NCBI GenBank assembly: GCA_934148985.1
Contig: CAKPDO010000002.1
Span: 1-64,000 of the forward strand
Direction of reading: 5' to 3'
From: an uncultured Clostridia bacterium
GTDB lineage: Bacteria; Bacillota; Clostridia; TANB77; CAG-508
Length of the DNA stretch: 64,000 nucleotides
A program made the translations under genes and the position numbers. Each line of letters opens with the position of its first letter. Positions within the stretch are counted from its first letter, which is position 1. Positions 17,038 through 27,227 of the stretch are shown here, piece by piece. Below the pieces are notes generated by a model. The model was not told where the DNA came from. It searched no databases and worked only from the letters and a program-made list of their open reading frames with translations.

Positions 17038-17991
17038 TTATACGAAGCTTTTTAATAGCTCCCCTAATGCCTTTTTCTCATTTAATCTTTTAATTGTTTC
17101 AGCAAATAAAGGTGCAATTGACACTACCTTTATTTTATCAATTTTCTTTTCATCTGTTAATGGAATTGTATTTGTTATAACCAATTCTTTTATTGGTGAA
17201 TTTTTAATTCTTTCTATAGCTGGACCTGATAGAACTCCATGAGTACAAGCTGCATAAACAGATTTTGCACCAAATTCGTTCAATACTCTTACAGTTTCCA
17301 TCATAGAACCTGCCGTATCAATTTCATCATCAAATATTATTGCATTTTTTCCTTTTACATCTCCTATAATGGTTGTCCCAATTGCTTTATCATTATTTCC
17401 ATCTCTCCTTTTATCTAGCATAGCAATAGGACATCCAAAAAATGTAGAATATTTATACGCTTTTTTTGAACTTCCAGCATCTGTTGCAACTATAACTTTA
17501 TTTTCCAATTTCTTTTCATCGAAATATTTTTCTAAAAGCCTTTCTGCTGTAAGCCTATCGCAATTAATATTATTGAAATATGCTTGTATTGCTGGATTAT
17601 GCAAATCACAAGTTATTACTCTTGTAGCTCCTGCTGCCTCAATCAATTGTGCCATAAGTTTAGCCGTTATAGGTACACGTGGTTGATCTTTTTTGTCTGA
17701 CCTAGAATACATATAATATGGGATTACAACATTTATTTCTCTTGCTGATGCTCTTTTTGCTGCATCTATTGTTATTAATAATTCCATTATTCTTTCATTT
17801 ACTGGAGGAGTTGCGCTTTGTACTAAATATACATCATAGTCCCTTACTGTTTCTAGTATTTGTACAAAATTATTATCATTTTTAAATTTCATTCTGTTTA
17901 TTTTTCCCATAGGTATTTTTAAATAGTCACAGATTTCTTTTGTAAAAGGTTCCGAAGCTTCACTGCAAGCAAATATTTTTATTTTTTCCAT
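17038..17991 (-). CDS. prs: Ribose-phosphate pyrophosphokinase
   Basis: 317 residues. It makes PRPP from ribose 5-phosphate and ATP for nucleotide, His and Trp synthesis. Visible are the YYMYSRSDKKDQPRVPITAK loop region (near residue 95), ITCDLHNPAIQAYF with the catalytic CDLH, a diverged flexible loop (VATDAGSSKKAYKY) and the PRPP-binding signature IIFDDEIDTAGSM (near 220), where FDDEIDTAG replaces the usual VDDMIDTAG. It lies last in the polysaccharide operon, starting 1 bp after the GT2 stop. This position could link PRPP supply to polymer synthesis or simply be chance. Confidence 0.93.
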   Translation of the reverse strand: MEKIKIFACSEASEPFTKEICDYLKIPMGKINRMKFKNDNNFVQILETVRDYDVYLVQSATPPVNERIMELLITIDAAKRASAREINVVIPYYMYSRSDKKDQPRVPITAKLMAQLIEAAGATRVITCDLHNPAIQAYFNNINCDRLTAERLLEKYFDEKKLENKVIVATDAGSSKKAYKYSTFFGCPIAMLDKRRDGNNDKAIGTTIIGDVKGKNAIIFDDEIDTAGSMMETVRVLNEFGAKSVYAACTHGVLSGPAIERIKNSPIKELVITNTIPLTDEKKIDKIKVVSIAPLFAETIKRLNEKKALGELLKSFV

Positions 17992-18958
17992 TTAATCTTT
18001 TCCTTTCATTTTATCTTCTTCACTTTTTAATTTTTTATATCTATCAGCGTAATTATTTAAATTTATTTCAAAATTTCTTCTACTTTCTCTTATTATATTG
18101 TCTAATATTAACCCCCCGAAAAAAGCTTGAACTGCACCTATAAAGAAAAATACACTTGCAACAAATGATGGCATTTTAGGTACTAGCCCTGTTTTTACAT
18201 AGTCTATTAAAACTGGCGTTAAAAAGCCCAAACCTATCAAAGACAATATCATTGATACCCAAATAAAGAATGAAAATGGTTTATAATTTTTATATAATGC
18301 TAATATAGTTTTTATTACTTTAAATCCATCAGAATATGTGTTTAATTTTGATACACTTCCTTTTGGCCTGTCACGATATTCTATGATAACATTTTCCACT
18401 CCCATATTTTTGTCTAAAGTATGAATTGTCATTTCAGTTTCAATTTCAAACCCCTTTGATAATACTGGAAAAGTTTTTACAAATTGATAACTAAAAGCTC
18501 TATATCCTGTCATTACATCTCTAATATCACTTTTGTATATCATATTTATTAACTTACGAACTAAAACATTTCCTAAATTATGAAACGGTCTTTTATTTTC
18601 TGTAAAATATGTTGATGAAAGCCTGTCCCCTACAACCATATCTGCATTTCTTTCCAATACTGCTTGACACATTTCTTTTGCTTTTTCAGCTGGATATGTA
18701 TCATCTCCATCTGTCATTATATAACATTCGGCGTCAATATCTCTAAACATACTTCGAATTACATTTCCTTTTCCTTGTTTTCTTTCATATCTAACTATAG
18801 CTCCGAGCTTTTCTTGCTATTTCATCTGTTCCGTCTTTTGAATTGTTATCATACACATAAATTGTTGCTTCTGGAAGTTCTCTTTTAAAATCTTCTATAA
18901 CTTTTTCTATAGTTTTACTCTCATTATAACATGGTATTAGTACCGCTATTTTGTCCAT
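17992..18958 (-). CDS. GT2 glycosyltransferase with C-terminal membrane segments, +1 frameshift at CGG
   Basis: Reading starts at ATG 18958 (AAAGGATCG upstream; MDKIAVLIPCYNES) and breaks at 18803-18805, where the zero-frame codon CGG interrupts ...EIARKA. Dropping the C at 18805 restores GGA and the full frame: AGAIVRYERKQGKGNVIRSMF, then the TDGDDTYP metal-binding motif and two membrane helices near the end. The product is a polyprenyl-phosphate sugar transferase of the DPM1/GtrB type. Both sides are otherwise intact. In zero frame it stops four codons after the CGG. It sits in the polysaccharide operon between the DUF6020 gene and prs. Confidence 0.88.
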
Positions 18959-18997
18959 TTTTCGATCCTTTCTTTTGAGTATCAATCTCAAACATAC

Positions 18998-20788
18998 TTA
19001 TTCTACACATCCGTCAATTTCTTCTTCTCTAAATGTTAAACCTATTAATACTGGCAAAGTTGTAAATAAACTATATACATATCTATATTCACAAAATACA
19101 GGAGATGCAATTGTAGTTAGCCATAATATTATTAAAGGCATATATAAAAGAAAATATTTATATCTCTTTTTATATAATTCATATACTAACATAATAAGTG
19201 CCACCCAAAATGTAAATCCTACACTAAATATCATAGAAATTATTGGTATTTCTCTTTCATCTATTATGCTATCAAATTTTTCTAATAATTCAATATTCAC
19301 AATTGGATTTTCACGTATATCTAATTCTTCTGTCTCTCTGGCATTTCCTCTAGAAACGACCCAATGTTTTGCTTCTGGATACCAATATCCATAGCTTCCA
19401 CATAAAAATGACTCTATTGTATCTCTAGGGAATTCTATTGCTAATTTTATATACAATTTTACCAAATCAATTTTATCTTCTTCAAATGCTTTGTTATCAA
19501 AATTATCTTTTACCGGGTCTGATACATGAGAATTATATTTTTCTCCTAAGTTTTCAACTGGTAAATATTTATAAATCATATCTTTTTCTTCTTGAGATAA
19601 TTTATCATTTTTATATTTACTTATTCTTGCAAATTGCTGTAACGGTATTGATAAAGCTTCTCTTGCTGACCCCTCTTTTATATCTAATATAGAAAATACA
19701 GGGCCTTTCCATATTGCATAACTTGCTAAAACTATAATTGATACAATAAAAAGAGGTTTATAATATTTTTTGGCTACAATAAACATAATTGGTATTGTTA
19801 ATACAACTACATATAGTCCATTATTCCTTAATAGCATTGTAAGTATCATACTAATTACCAATAATACTGTTTTCTTCTTGTTTTTAAAAAATTCATCTTG
19901 ATTTATTGTTAATTCTGCCAATATTGTTATAAAAATTGTCATTGAAATTGCAAATGGTATATCCTTCCACATTGTTATACTATACATTCCATGTACTGGA
20001 TAAAATGCATAAAATATAAATGCCACTATCCTAACTTTCAAACTTACATTTTTCTTTGCCATATAATATATTGCCCAAGAAAATGTTGCTGATAAAGCTA
20101 ACATTTGTAATACACTATATATTGCAACACCAATGTTATTATTTTTTAATAAACTTCCTATATTCATTGGAATTGCAATTATAAGTGTATGTAATACCGG
20201 ATGATGATTAGTTAGTTGTATCTTAAATAAACTTTGATAAACTTGTCCCATAGAATCTGCTGTAAGTTTTCCGGGAAAATAATTTAGAAAATATGGTAAC
20301 CAAGCAATAAAGATTAAGCCCCAAATTAAGAAAAATGATTTTTTATTACATATAAAAAATTTATATACTTTATTTTTTATTTTAACTTCATCAAATTTCA
20401 AAAATACATTTGCTAATACGCTAAAAAATATTGTCAAATACCCTATAAATATTACCACAGATTTTAAAACTGTAGACCAACTATTTATAATTCCACTTAA
20501 ATCACCATATAAGTCAATACTTTTTCCAATTACTTCAAGTATCGCAAGAACAAGCGATAACACAAAAGTAAATATTTTTAACCTTTTATTTTTATTTTCT
20601 CCTATCTTTTTTAACATCCAATAGATAATTATAAAAACAGCTACCAGTGCTACAGAATTTCCATTTAATGATTGTGAAATTGCAATTTCTTTGCTCATAT
20701 TAATGCAAAATAAAGCGGCAACCATACTTGACATTATTCCTGCAATAAACTTCTTTAAATATTTTATAAGGGCTTCTTTTTTCCACAT
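18998..20788 (-). CDS. DUF6020-like polytopic membrane protein (GT-C-like)
   Basis: 596 residues, start ATG 20788 after AAAGGAAAT. About 12 hydrophobic segments alternate with loops. The central YFPGKLTADSMGQVYQ and NHHPVLHTLIIAIP, followed by SITMWKDIPFA, fit the DUF6020 family, in which the first extracytoplasmic loop resembles that of GT-C glycosyltransferases (D and HHP residues). It probably transfers a sugar from a polyprenyl-phosphate donor outside the membrane. The genes on each side are glycosyltransferases with the same unusual frameshift. Confidence 0.75.
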   Translation of the reverse strand: MWKKEALIKYLKKFIAGIMSSMVAALFCINMSKEIAISQSLNGNSVALVAVFIIIYWMLKKIGENKNKRLKIFTFVLSLVLAILEVIGKSIDLYGDLSGIINSWSTVLKSVVIFIGYLTIFFSVLANVFLKFDEVKIKNKVYKFFICNKKSFFLIWGLIFIAWLPYFLNYFPGKLTADSMGQVYQSLFKIQLTNHHPVLHTLIIAIPMNIGSLLKNNNIGVAIYSVLQMLALSATFSWAIYYMAKKNVSLKVRIVAFIFYAFYPVHGMYSITMWKDIPFAISMTIFITILAELTINQDEFFKNKKKTVLLVISMILTMLLRNNGLYVVVLTIPIMFIVAKKYYKPLFIVSIIVLASYAIWKGPVFSILDIKEGSAREALSIPLQQFARISKYKNDKLSQEEKDMIYKYLPVENLGEKYNSHVSDPVKDNFDNKAFEEDKIDLVKLYIKLAIEFPRDTIESFLCGSYGYWYPEAKHWVVSRGNARETEELDIRENPIVNIELLEKFDSIIDEREIPIISMIFSVGFTFWVALIMLVYELYKKRYKYFLLYMPLIILWLTTIASPVFCEYRYVYSLFTTLPVLIGLTFREEEIDGCVE

Positions 20789-20844
20789 TATTATTATTTC
20801 CTTTCAACTTTTATTACTACATATAAACTTTAAATTTTTGTATT

Positions 20845-22351
20845 CTAATATAAACATAAGTATAACGTATTTTCCTCAAAAATCAATTGCTCCGAATTAT
20901 ATGTTCTCCAATTATAATTTAAAAATTCTTGTCTTATTTTTTCTGGCACTTCTGCTCTTTGGAAAGTTTTTCCACTATAAAATTCAAGGACTTCAATTGC
21001 TGACCAATCTATTACCATACTTCTTACATTTGCACTTTCAAGTTCTGGTTGTCCAACATAATATGTTGATGATGATTTGTCATATGCTATTCCTATGTTT
21101 TTTATTTCTATACCTGTTTTTTCTTGATATTCATATATTTCATCTAATACAGAAATAGCAACATTTTTATCAAGATATCCTGTTGCAATATTCTCTGTAG
21201 ATGTTCTTATAAAATACATCGCATTTAAAAATACCATTCCGAATTGATGCTACAGCTAATATTTGTTTAAACCAATTTATCTTCTTTTCTTCAAATTTCA
21301 CTATTATATATAAAATAAGTATAGGTATAATCGCTGCATAACTTAATACCATTCTAGGCTCTATATATTGTTGTTCTCGAGGAGTTGCCATTACTGGTAA
21401 TAGAGGCATGAAAAATGCCAAAATACCTAGCATTATATATTCTATAATAGAAAATTTTTCCCTTGTTTTAAAAATTATCAATATATACCATAGAGTTATT
21501 AGACCTATTATTGCAATATATAAATATTTTGGTAAAAGTTTAAATGAGAACATCATTGTTGTTCCAAAATTATATGTAGTATATATAATATCATTTATAC
21601 TTGGAATTGACGCTTTCCTCATTTTATTATCTACAAATATTTGTATAATTTTTATAGATATTAAATTTATTACAAAGGCACTTCCATAGAATATTCCTAT
21701 TATTAAAGCCTCTTTTACAATTTTCTTTATATCTCCTTTATTTCTATATGTTTCCATTATTAATGCTAATAGCACAAACAAAGAAATTGTTGATTGATAT
21801 GCAAATGATGATAATAATACCAATATAAAGCTAATGATATATCTATGTTTTACCTCTGAATTAAACACACAAGCGCCTATTACAGAAAGTAATATTGCAA
21901 ACATCATAATTCCAGATTCTGCAAACATAAACATTTCACAACTTGAAAAATTAAATATAATTGAAAAAGTTAAAGTTCCAATTAAAATATTCCAACTAAT
22001 TGATTTTTCTTTTTTCATTAATTTTAATATATATTTATACAGAATATACCAAGCACTTGCTGCTATAATAATCCCAATAAAAGACAATATTTTTAAATTA
22101 GTTAATAAAGTAATATCTAATATTTTAGCTATCCATAACTCAAGTGCTCCAAAAAATCTAGCCGAAGCTAAGAAATGTAATATATAATTATCATATCCAT
22201 ATGCATATAAGCAATAAGTATCGGCTGCAAAATGTATTCTTAAAAAGTTTGTACAAACTATAAATGAAAAAAACACCATCACTATAAATACATATATACT
22301 ATTTTTATGTTCTAAAATCAGGTTTTTAATATCTTGTATCTTTGATTTCAT
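20845..22351 (-). CDS. GtrII-like glucosyltransferase membrane protein, +1 frameshift at CGG
   Basis: The frame starts at ATG 22351 and has about ten hydrophobic segments, with DTYCLYAYGYDNYIL in the first outer loop and the ATPREQQYIEPRMVL region near residue 325. It breaks at 21239-21241, where ...AVASI meets the zero-frame codon CGG. Omitting the C at 21241 gives GGA and continues as GMVFLNAMYFIRTSTENIAT to a stop at 20845, making about 500 residues. The family (PF14264-like) adds glucose to surface polysaccharides from a lipid donor. Zero-frame reading would end 24 codons later and lose the C-terminal soluble part. Only the single base is wrong. Confidence 0.85.
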
Positions 22352-22417
22352 ATTTTTATTTTTATGATATATTTAAATTAAATAATCATTATCTCCTTTT
22401 CTCATTTTTTCTCCCAA

Positions 22418-23194
22418 CTACATTTCTTCAGCAAATTTTCTTTGTAATTTGTGGAATATTAAATATCCAATAATGCATAATGCTATACTTATAACAAATA
22501 CAACAGCCAATGATTTTAACTCTGGCATTTGTTTATAGTAAAATATATTTCTATATCCATTTATTATATATGTCATAGGATTATATTTAATAATCCATTG
22601 AAAACTCTCTGGTATTTGTCCTGGTGCATATACTACTGGAGTTGCATAAAATAGTAATTGTAACGCAATTCCTATAAAATGCTGTAAATCTCTAAAATAC
22701 ACAGTTACACTTGAAACTATAAACGAAATACCAATCAATAAAAAATATTGTATAAGTAGTACAATAGGATAAAATACTATGTATTTGGAAATTCCAACAC
22801 CATAAGCAAGTACAAATGCCATAATAATTAGTGTTGAAATCATAAAATTTACCATCTCACTTGTTACAACAGATATTGGTAATATTTCTCGAGGGAAATA
22901 TACTTTTTTTACTATATTTCCATTTTCAATAATTGTAAATGACGTTCTTGATATTGCTGTTGAAAAAAATGTCCAAGGAATTAAACCACAACAAATAAAA
23001 ACTGTGTAGTTCTCAATTCCATCTCCTCTCATTAAAAGAGGAAAAACTAATGCATATACTGCAATTTGTAAAAGCGGATTCAAAAATGACCACATTACTC
23101 CTAAAATAGAATTTTTATATTTTCCTCTAATATCTTTACTTATACTTGTCTTCAATAGTTCTCTATAATCATATAAGCTCTTAAAAAAATTCAT
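22418..23194 (-). CDS. Polysaccharide ABC exporter permease (Wzm/TagG type)
   Basis: 258 residues with six hydrophobic segments. NSILGVMWSFLNPLLQIAVY, SVVTSEMVNF and the ending KYNPMTYIINGYRNIF are hallmarks of ABC-2 type polysaccharide export permeases. It follows its ATPase partner by 14 bp. It would move a lipid-linked polysaccharide or teichoic-type polymer across the membrane. Confidence 0.93.
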   Translation of the reverse strand: MNFFKSLYDYRELLKTSISKDIRGKYKNSILGVMWSFLNPLLQIAVYALVFPLLMRGDGIENYTVFICCGLIPWTFFSTAISRTSFTIIENGNIVKKVYFPREILPISVVTSEMVNFMISTLIIMAFVLAYGVGISKYIVFYPIVLLIQYFLLIGISFIVSSVTVYFRDLQHFIGIALQLLFYATPVVYAPGQIPESFQWIIKYNPMTYIINGYRNIFYYKQMPELKSLAVVFVISIALCIIGYLIFHKLQRKFAEEM

Positions 23195-23208
23195 TACTAC
23201 TCCTCCTA

Positions 23209-23949
23209 TTACTTTGTTTCTTCTAGGTATTTTTCAATTACTGCATCAGTCTTCCCATCCATTTTAATTTGTCCATTGCTAATCCATACAGACCTATCAC
23301 ATAATTCTTTTGCTGAGCCCAAACTATGTGTAACAAATACCATTGTTTTTCCCTCTTTTTTTAATTCTTTCATTTTATTAATACATTTTAGCTGAAAATG
23401 TTGATCTCCTACAGAAAGTATTTCATCGACTAACAAAATATCAGCATCAACATTTATTGCAACAGCAAAAGCTAATCTCATGAACATTCCAGATGAATAT
23501 GTTCTTACAGGATTATCAATATAATCTCTTAGTTCAGAAAATTCTATTATTTGTTCCAATCTATTATCAATTTCCTTTTTTGTTAATCCAAATATTGATG
23601 CATTGAAATAAATATTTTCTCTTCCTGAAAAATCGGCATGGAAACCTGCCCCTAACTCTAATAATGATGTTAGTTTTCCATTAGTTACAATTTTGCCTTT
23701 ATTAGGATATATAATTTTTGTCATTAATTTTAGTAAAGTTGATTTTCCACTACCATTTACACCTATTAATGCCACAGCTTCACCTTTTTTTATGTTTAGG
23801 TTAATATCTTTTAAAACTTCACGGACTTCTTTTCTATTTCTTTTCCAAAAAAGCATTTTTTCTTTTAAGCTGTTTGCTTTGTCTAAATATACATCAAATG
23901 TTTTATATACATCTTTTACTTCTATTGCATATTCTTCTTCGTTTTTCAC
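23209..23949 (-). CDS. Polysaccharide ABC exporter ATPase (Wzt/TagH type)
   Basis: 246 residues, without the C-terminal carbohydrate-binding domain found in some Wzt proteins. Walker A GVNGSGKST near residue 63, the signature YSSGMFMRLAFAVA near 145, Walker B ILLVDEILSVGD near 165 (the VGD ending is typical of this subfamily) and the H-loop VFVTHSL are all present. It pairs with the permease downstream. Lack of a C-terminal domain suggests chain length is not read by this ATPase itself. Confidence 0.94.
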   Translation of the reverse strand: MKNEEEYAIEVKDVYKTFDVYLDKANSLKEKMLFWKRNRKEVREVLKDINLNIKKGEAVALIGVNGSGKSTLLKLMTKIIYPNKGKIVTNGKLTSLLELGAGFHADFSGRENIYFNASIFGLTKKEIDNRLEQIIEFSELRDYIDNPVRTYSSGMFMRLAFAVAINVDADILLVDEILSVGDQHFQLKCINKMKELKKEGKTMVFVTHSLGSAKELCDRSVWISNGQIKMDGKTDAVIEKYLEETK

Positions 23950-23950
23950 T

Positions 23951-26900
23951 CTATTTACCTCCCTTTATCTTGCGGAATCCCTTATATATCCCATTTTTCG
24001 TTGTTCTTGCTAAACCATAACCCATTTTTCCTATTTTTAAAATTATTTTATGATTATAGAAAATCTCGTTCATTCTTCTTTTAAATGTTGGTCTATCATA
24101 TAATATATAAAATATAATCCTCAACATTTTGCTATGGTGCTCTAAATCAACCACATTGTTATAATTTAAGTATCCATTATTTATTACTTTAATATTACTA
24201 TTACTACTAATTAACAGATTCATATTTCTTTGATTTTTATTGTTTCTTTCTATTAACCAGTCTTCAGTAATTGGTTTTATTTCTTTGCTTCTTACAGTAT
24301 CTTCAAATCCAATTGAGTTAAATATCAGCATATCTTCTGGCTTTGATGAATTTATATATGATATAAATGGTAAAGAAATATAATAGTCTTGATAATATAG
24401 CATTTTATATTCTTCTCCAAATATTCCTAAAAAGTCCGTTATAAATTGCATTGCCGCCTTTTGGATAATACCTGTTACACATTTTTCTTGATAAGTTTTG
24501 CTATCTTTTTCTAAAATTGGTTTAACTTCCTCTCCAGAAAAATCATATCCTATTGTTGATGGTCCTAGTTCTGATATTATTGATTCATAAGCAAAACCTG
24601 TAACTGATGGCTTAGCTTCAAAATATGTTGATAATTTATATCCTGCAACATCAGAATATTTCATAGCCTCATCTTGATTTATGTTTAAAAAATATGTATC
24701 AATTGGCTTACCACAAAGAATAGATAAATATAATTCTGGTCTTCCACTATATCCTAAATCAAATGTTGCTGATTTTTCTTGAAAATACTCTCCAAAAAAT
24801 CTTTTTAGTTTTTCTGTTTTTTCTTGATTTTTCCTCTCATCAAATAACTCCTTAATAATAATTTTTACAAGTTTATTAAATTTTTGTTTTGTTTTTATAT
24901 TTTCTTCATATTTTATTCCATATTTTTCTATAATTTGTTTTATTTCTTCATCAGATACATCTTTTAAGCTATATCTTATGTATTTTATTATATATTTAGG
25001 AGTATGGTTTTCTATATTAATGATATCAGTAAGTTTATATAAATCCATTTTGTTAATAACTATTGCAGATATTAAGGCTTTTCTGGATACTCTTAAATAT
25101 TTTTCTTCAGGCACATTTTTATAATATTTTTTCAATATTTTATATGCTTCCATTGGTAAATACCCATCTCTTGCCATAAATGCCAGATTTTTATATCCTT
25201 TTCCATCAGTTTCTTTAAGTAACCAATTTCCAACTCCAAACATATACATCCCAACAATGTAATATCCAATTAAAAAAGGGTCAATATTAAAATCTGATTC
25301 TTTATTAAATGTTCTAAATGGATTATCAAAATATTTATTTGCAACTACAGCAACCATTGTTCTTATTCCGATAAAATTCATACTTGCTTGATTATCTCTC
25401 CAAAAAGGCATACTCTTATCTAGCATTTTTGTTAAATTATTTGTTGTATTTGCATCTAACATTAAAGTTGTTGTCTTTGCAAAATATTCTGAATTTATTT
25501 TACATTTTTTTGCCATTTCATAATCTGATTTGTAGTTGTCACCCATATGCAATATATTTTCAGGGCTTATTCCCTCATTTTCAATTACATAATGGTACAA
25601 ATTTCCTGTTGATTTTGTAACATTTGTTTCACATGATATATAAATTTTATCTATTTCGTCATATCCATTATTTAAAAGTATTTGTCTTATCACATTTTTT
25701 GACAAATACATATCTGACGTACAGATTACTCGTTTTCCTAGATATTTTGCTAATTTATATATTGAATATGCTGTTTCTCTTCTTTTACAAAAACGTAATT
25801 CTAATTCAATTTCTTTTTTCTTTAAAAATTCAATTATATCATTTGGTATTTCATATTGTTTTTCTATTATATCATATATTTTGTCAAGAGTAACTTCTTC
25901 TTCTTTATTTTTTTGAGCCTCTTTTCTTGCAAATACTTCACATTCTTCTCTAATTTTAGAAAAATCAATTCCTAAGTTATTAGATAATTTTCTATAGTCT
26001 TCATTTAAAAATACAAATAAATCTTTTGGATATAAAAAGGGTCTAGTAATTAGTGTATCAAAAATGTCAAAACTTACAATTTTTATTTTCTCATCCATAA
26101 CTTTTGCCTTTAATTTGTCTAATCCAGAATTCCAATAAGTTTCTGCTGAGCTAAAGAAATTTGAATTTTTTATTTCAAATTGTTTTGGGCAAAATTCATT
26201 AAATTTTCTTTCTATTTCATCTTTTTCTTCTTTTTTGAATCTCATTTTCATAAGATATGTCTTATGTATTTGGCAATATAATGCTCTCCATTTTTCAAAT
26301 TTTTCTTTATATTTATCATATACATTTTTTTCTTTTAAAAAATTTTCAACAAATGTAAATGATGTATTTAAATCTTCTAGATTTTTTGTTGCTTTTTTGA
26401 ATGACATATCACTTGTAGATGTTGAAGCTCCCTCATGTTTTGTATAAAAAAACGATACTATATCAACTTTTGTTACCTTTTTGGCAAAATAAAATAATAC
26501 ATTAGAAAAAGCAAAATCTTCTGTCATTATTAAATGTTTCTTTACTTTTTCATATTCTATAATAGCTCTATTCCATATTTCTCTTGAGTAAATTTTATTT
26601 GGAGTAATATGCCAAGCAAAATTTAATCCTTCTTGATTATAAAATTCCCTATAACATTCTTCTCCATTAAGTTCTTCAAAAGGAAATTCAAACAAATTAT
26701 ATATTTTTCTATTATTTTCTCCATAATCCATAACCAAATTTGAAATTACAATATCAGAATTAGTTTCTTCAGCTTTGCATACTAATTCTCTATAGAAATC
26801 ATTTGATACATAATCATCTGCATCTAAAAATGCAATATAATCTCCTGTTGAGCTTTTAAAGCCTGTCACTCTTGCTTGAAATAGTCCTTTGTTTTTTTCA

Positions 26901-27109
26901 TGTTCCACATATTTTATTCTTGCATCCTTTTTTGCATACTCCCCTGCAATTTCTTTACAATTTTTAGGTGAGCAATCATTTACAATTATTATTTCAAGGT
27001 TTTTATATGATTGTTTTGTTAAAGAATTTATACATTTTCGTAAAAATGCTTCTGAGTTATATACTGGTATAATTATTGAAATCTTTTTATTTATTTTACT
27101 AATAGTCAT
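23951..27109 (-). CDS. GT2 glycosyltransferase fused to HAD-like domain (COG5610 type)
   Basis: 1052 residues. Residues 1-320 are a GT2 fold: SIIIPVYNSEAFLRKC, IVNDCSPKN, ADDYVSND. Residues about 345-560 are HAD-like, with nucleophile motif SFDIFDTLITRP and later MGDNYKSDYEMAKK. The remaining about 480 residues (beginning FIGIRTMVAVVANKYF, with YGYDFSGEEV later) follow the C-terminal part seen in such HAD-glycosyltransferase fusions and have no assigned activity. It stops 1 bp before wzt, so it is in the exporter operon. HAD domains can act as phosphatases, so it may both add a sugar and handle a phosphate in the polymer. Confidence 0.85.
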   Translation of the reverse strand: MTISKINKKISIIIPVYNSEAFLRKCINSLTKQSYKNLEIIIVNDCSPKNCKEIAGEYAKKDARIKYVEHEKNKGLFQARVTGFKSSTGDYIAFLDADDYVSNDFYRELVCKAEETNSDIVISNLVMDYGENNRKIYNLFEFPFEELNGEECYREFYNQEGLNFAWHITPNKIYSREIWNRAIIEYEKVKKHLIMTEDFAFSNVLFYFAKKVTKVDIVSFFYTKHEGASTSTSDMSFKKATKNLEDLNTSFTFVENFLKEKNVYDKYKEKFEKWRALYCQIHKTYLMKMRFKKEEKDEIERKFNEFCPKQFEIKNSNFFSSAETYWNSGLDKLKAKVMDEKIKIVSFDIFDTLITRPFLYPKDLFVFLNEDYRKLSNNLGIDFSKIREECEVFARKEAQKNKEEEVTLDKIYDIIEKQYEIPNDIIEFLKKKEIELELRFCKRRETAYSIYKLAKYLGKRVICTSDMYLSKNVIRQILLNNGYDEIDKIYISCETNVTKSTGNLYHYVIENEGISPENILHMGDNYKSDYEMAKKCKINSEYFAKTTTLMLDANTTNNLTKMLDKSMPFWRDNQASMNFIGIRTMVAVVANKYFDNPFRTFNKESDFNIDPFLIGYYIVGMYMFGVGNWLLKETDGKGYKNLAFMARDGYLPMEAYKILKKYYKNVPEEKYLRVSRKALISAIVINKMDLYKLTDIINIENHTPKYIIKYIRYSLKDVSDEEIKQIIEKYGIKYEENIKTKQKFNKLVKIIIKELFDERKNQEKTEKLKRFFGEYFQEKSATFDLGYSGRPELYLSILCGKPIDTYFLNINQDEAMKYSDVAGYKLSTYFEAKPSVTGFAYESIISELGPSTIGYDFSGEEVKPILEKDSKTYQEKCVTGIIQKAAMQFITDFLGIFGEEYKMLYYQDYYISLPFISYINSSKPEDMLIFNSIGFEDTVRSKEIKPITEDWLIERNNKNQRNMNLLISSNSNIKVINNGYLNYNNVVDLEHHSKMLRIIFYILYDRPTFKRRMNEIFYNHKIILKIGKMGYGLARTTKNGIYKGFRKIKGGK

Positions 27110-27227
27110 TCTTTTTACCTCATTTCTTTTTAATGTTATTTTTATTAGCTATACAGACATAATTTTTTCATATTATAACCTTTATTATTTTCATTGTCAA
27201 CAAATAAAAACCTGATTTAATCTATAG

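Noticed and set aside
17992..18958. GT2 called as a plain pseudogene split in two
   Set aside because: The single lesion is identical in kind to two others at CGG-A, and both halves are intact, so recoding is the better explanation pending read evidence.
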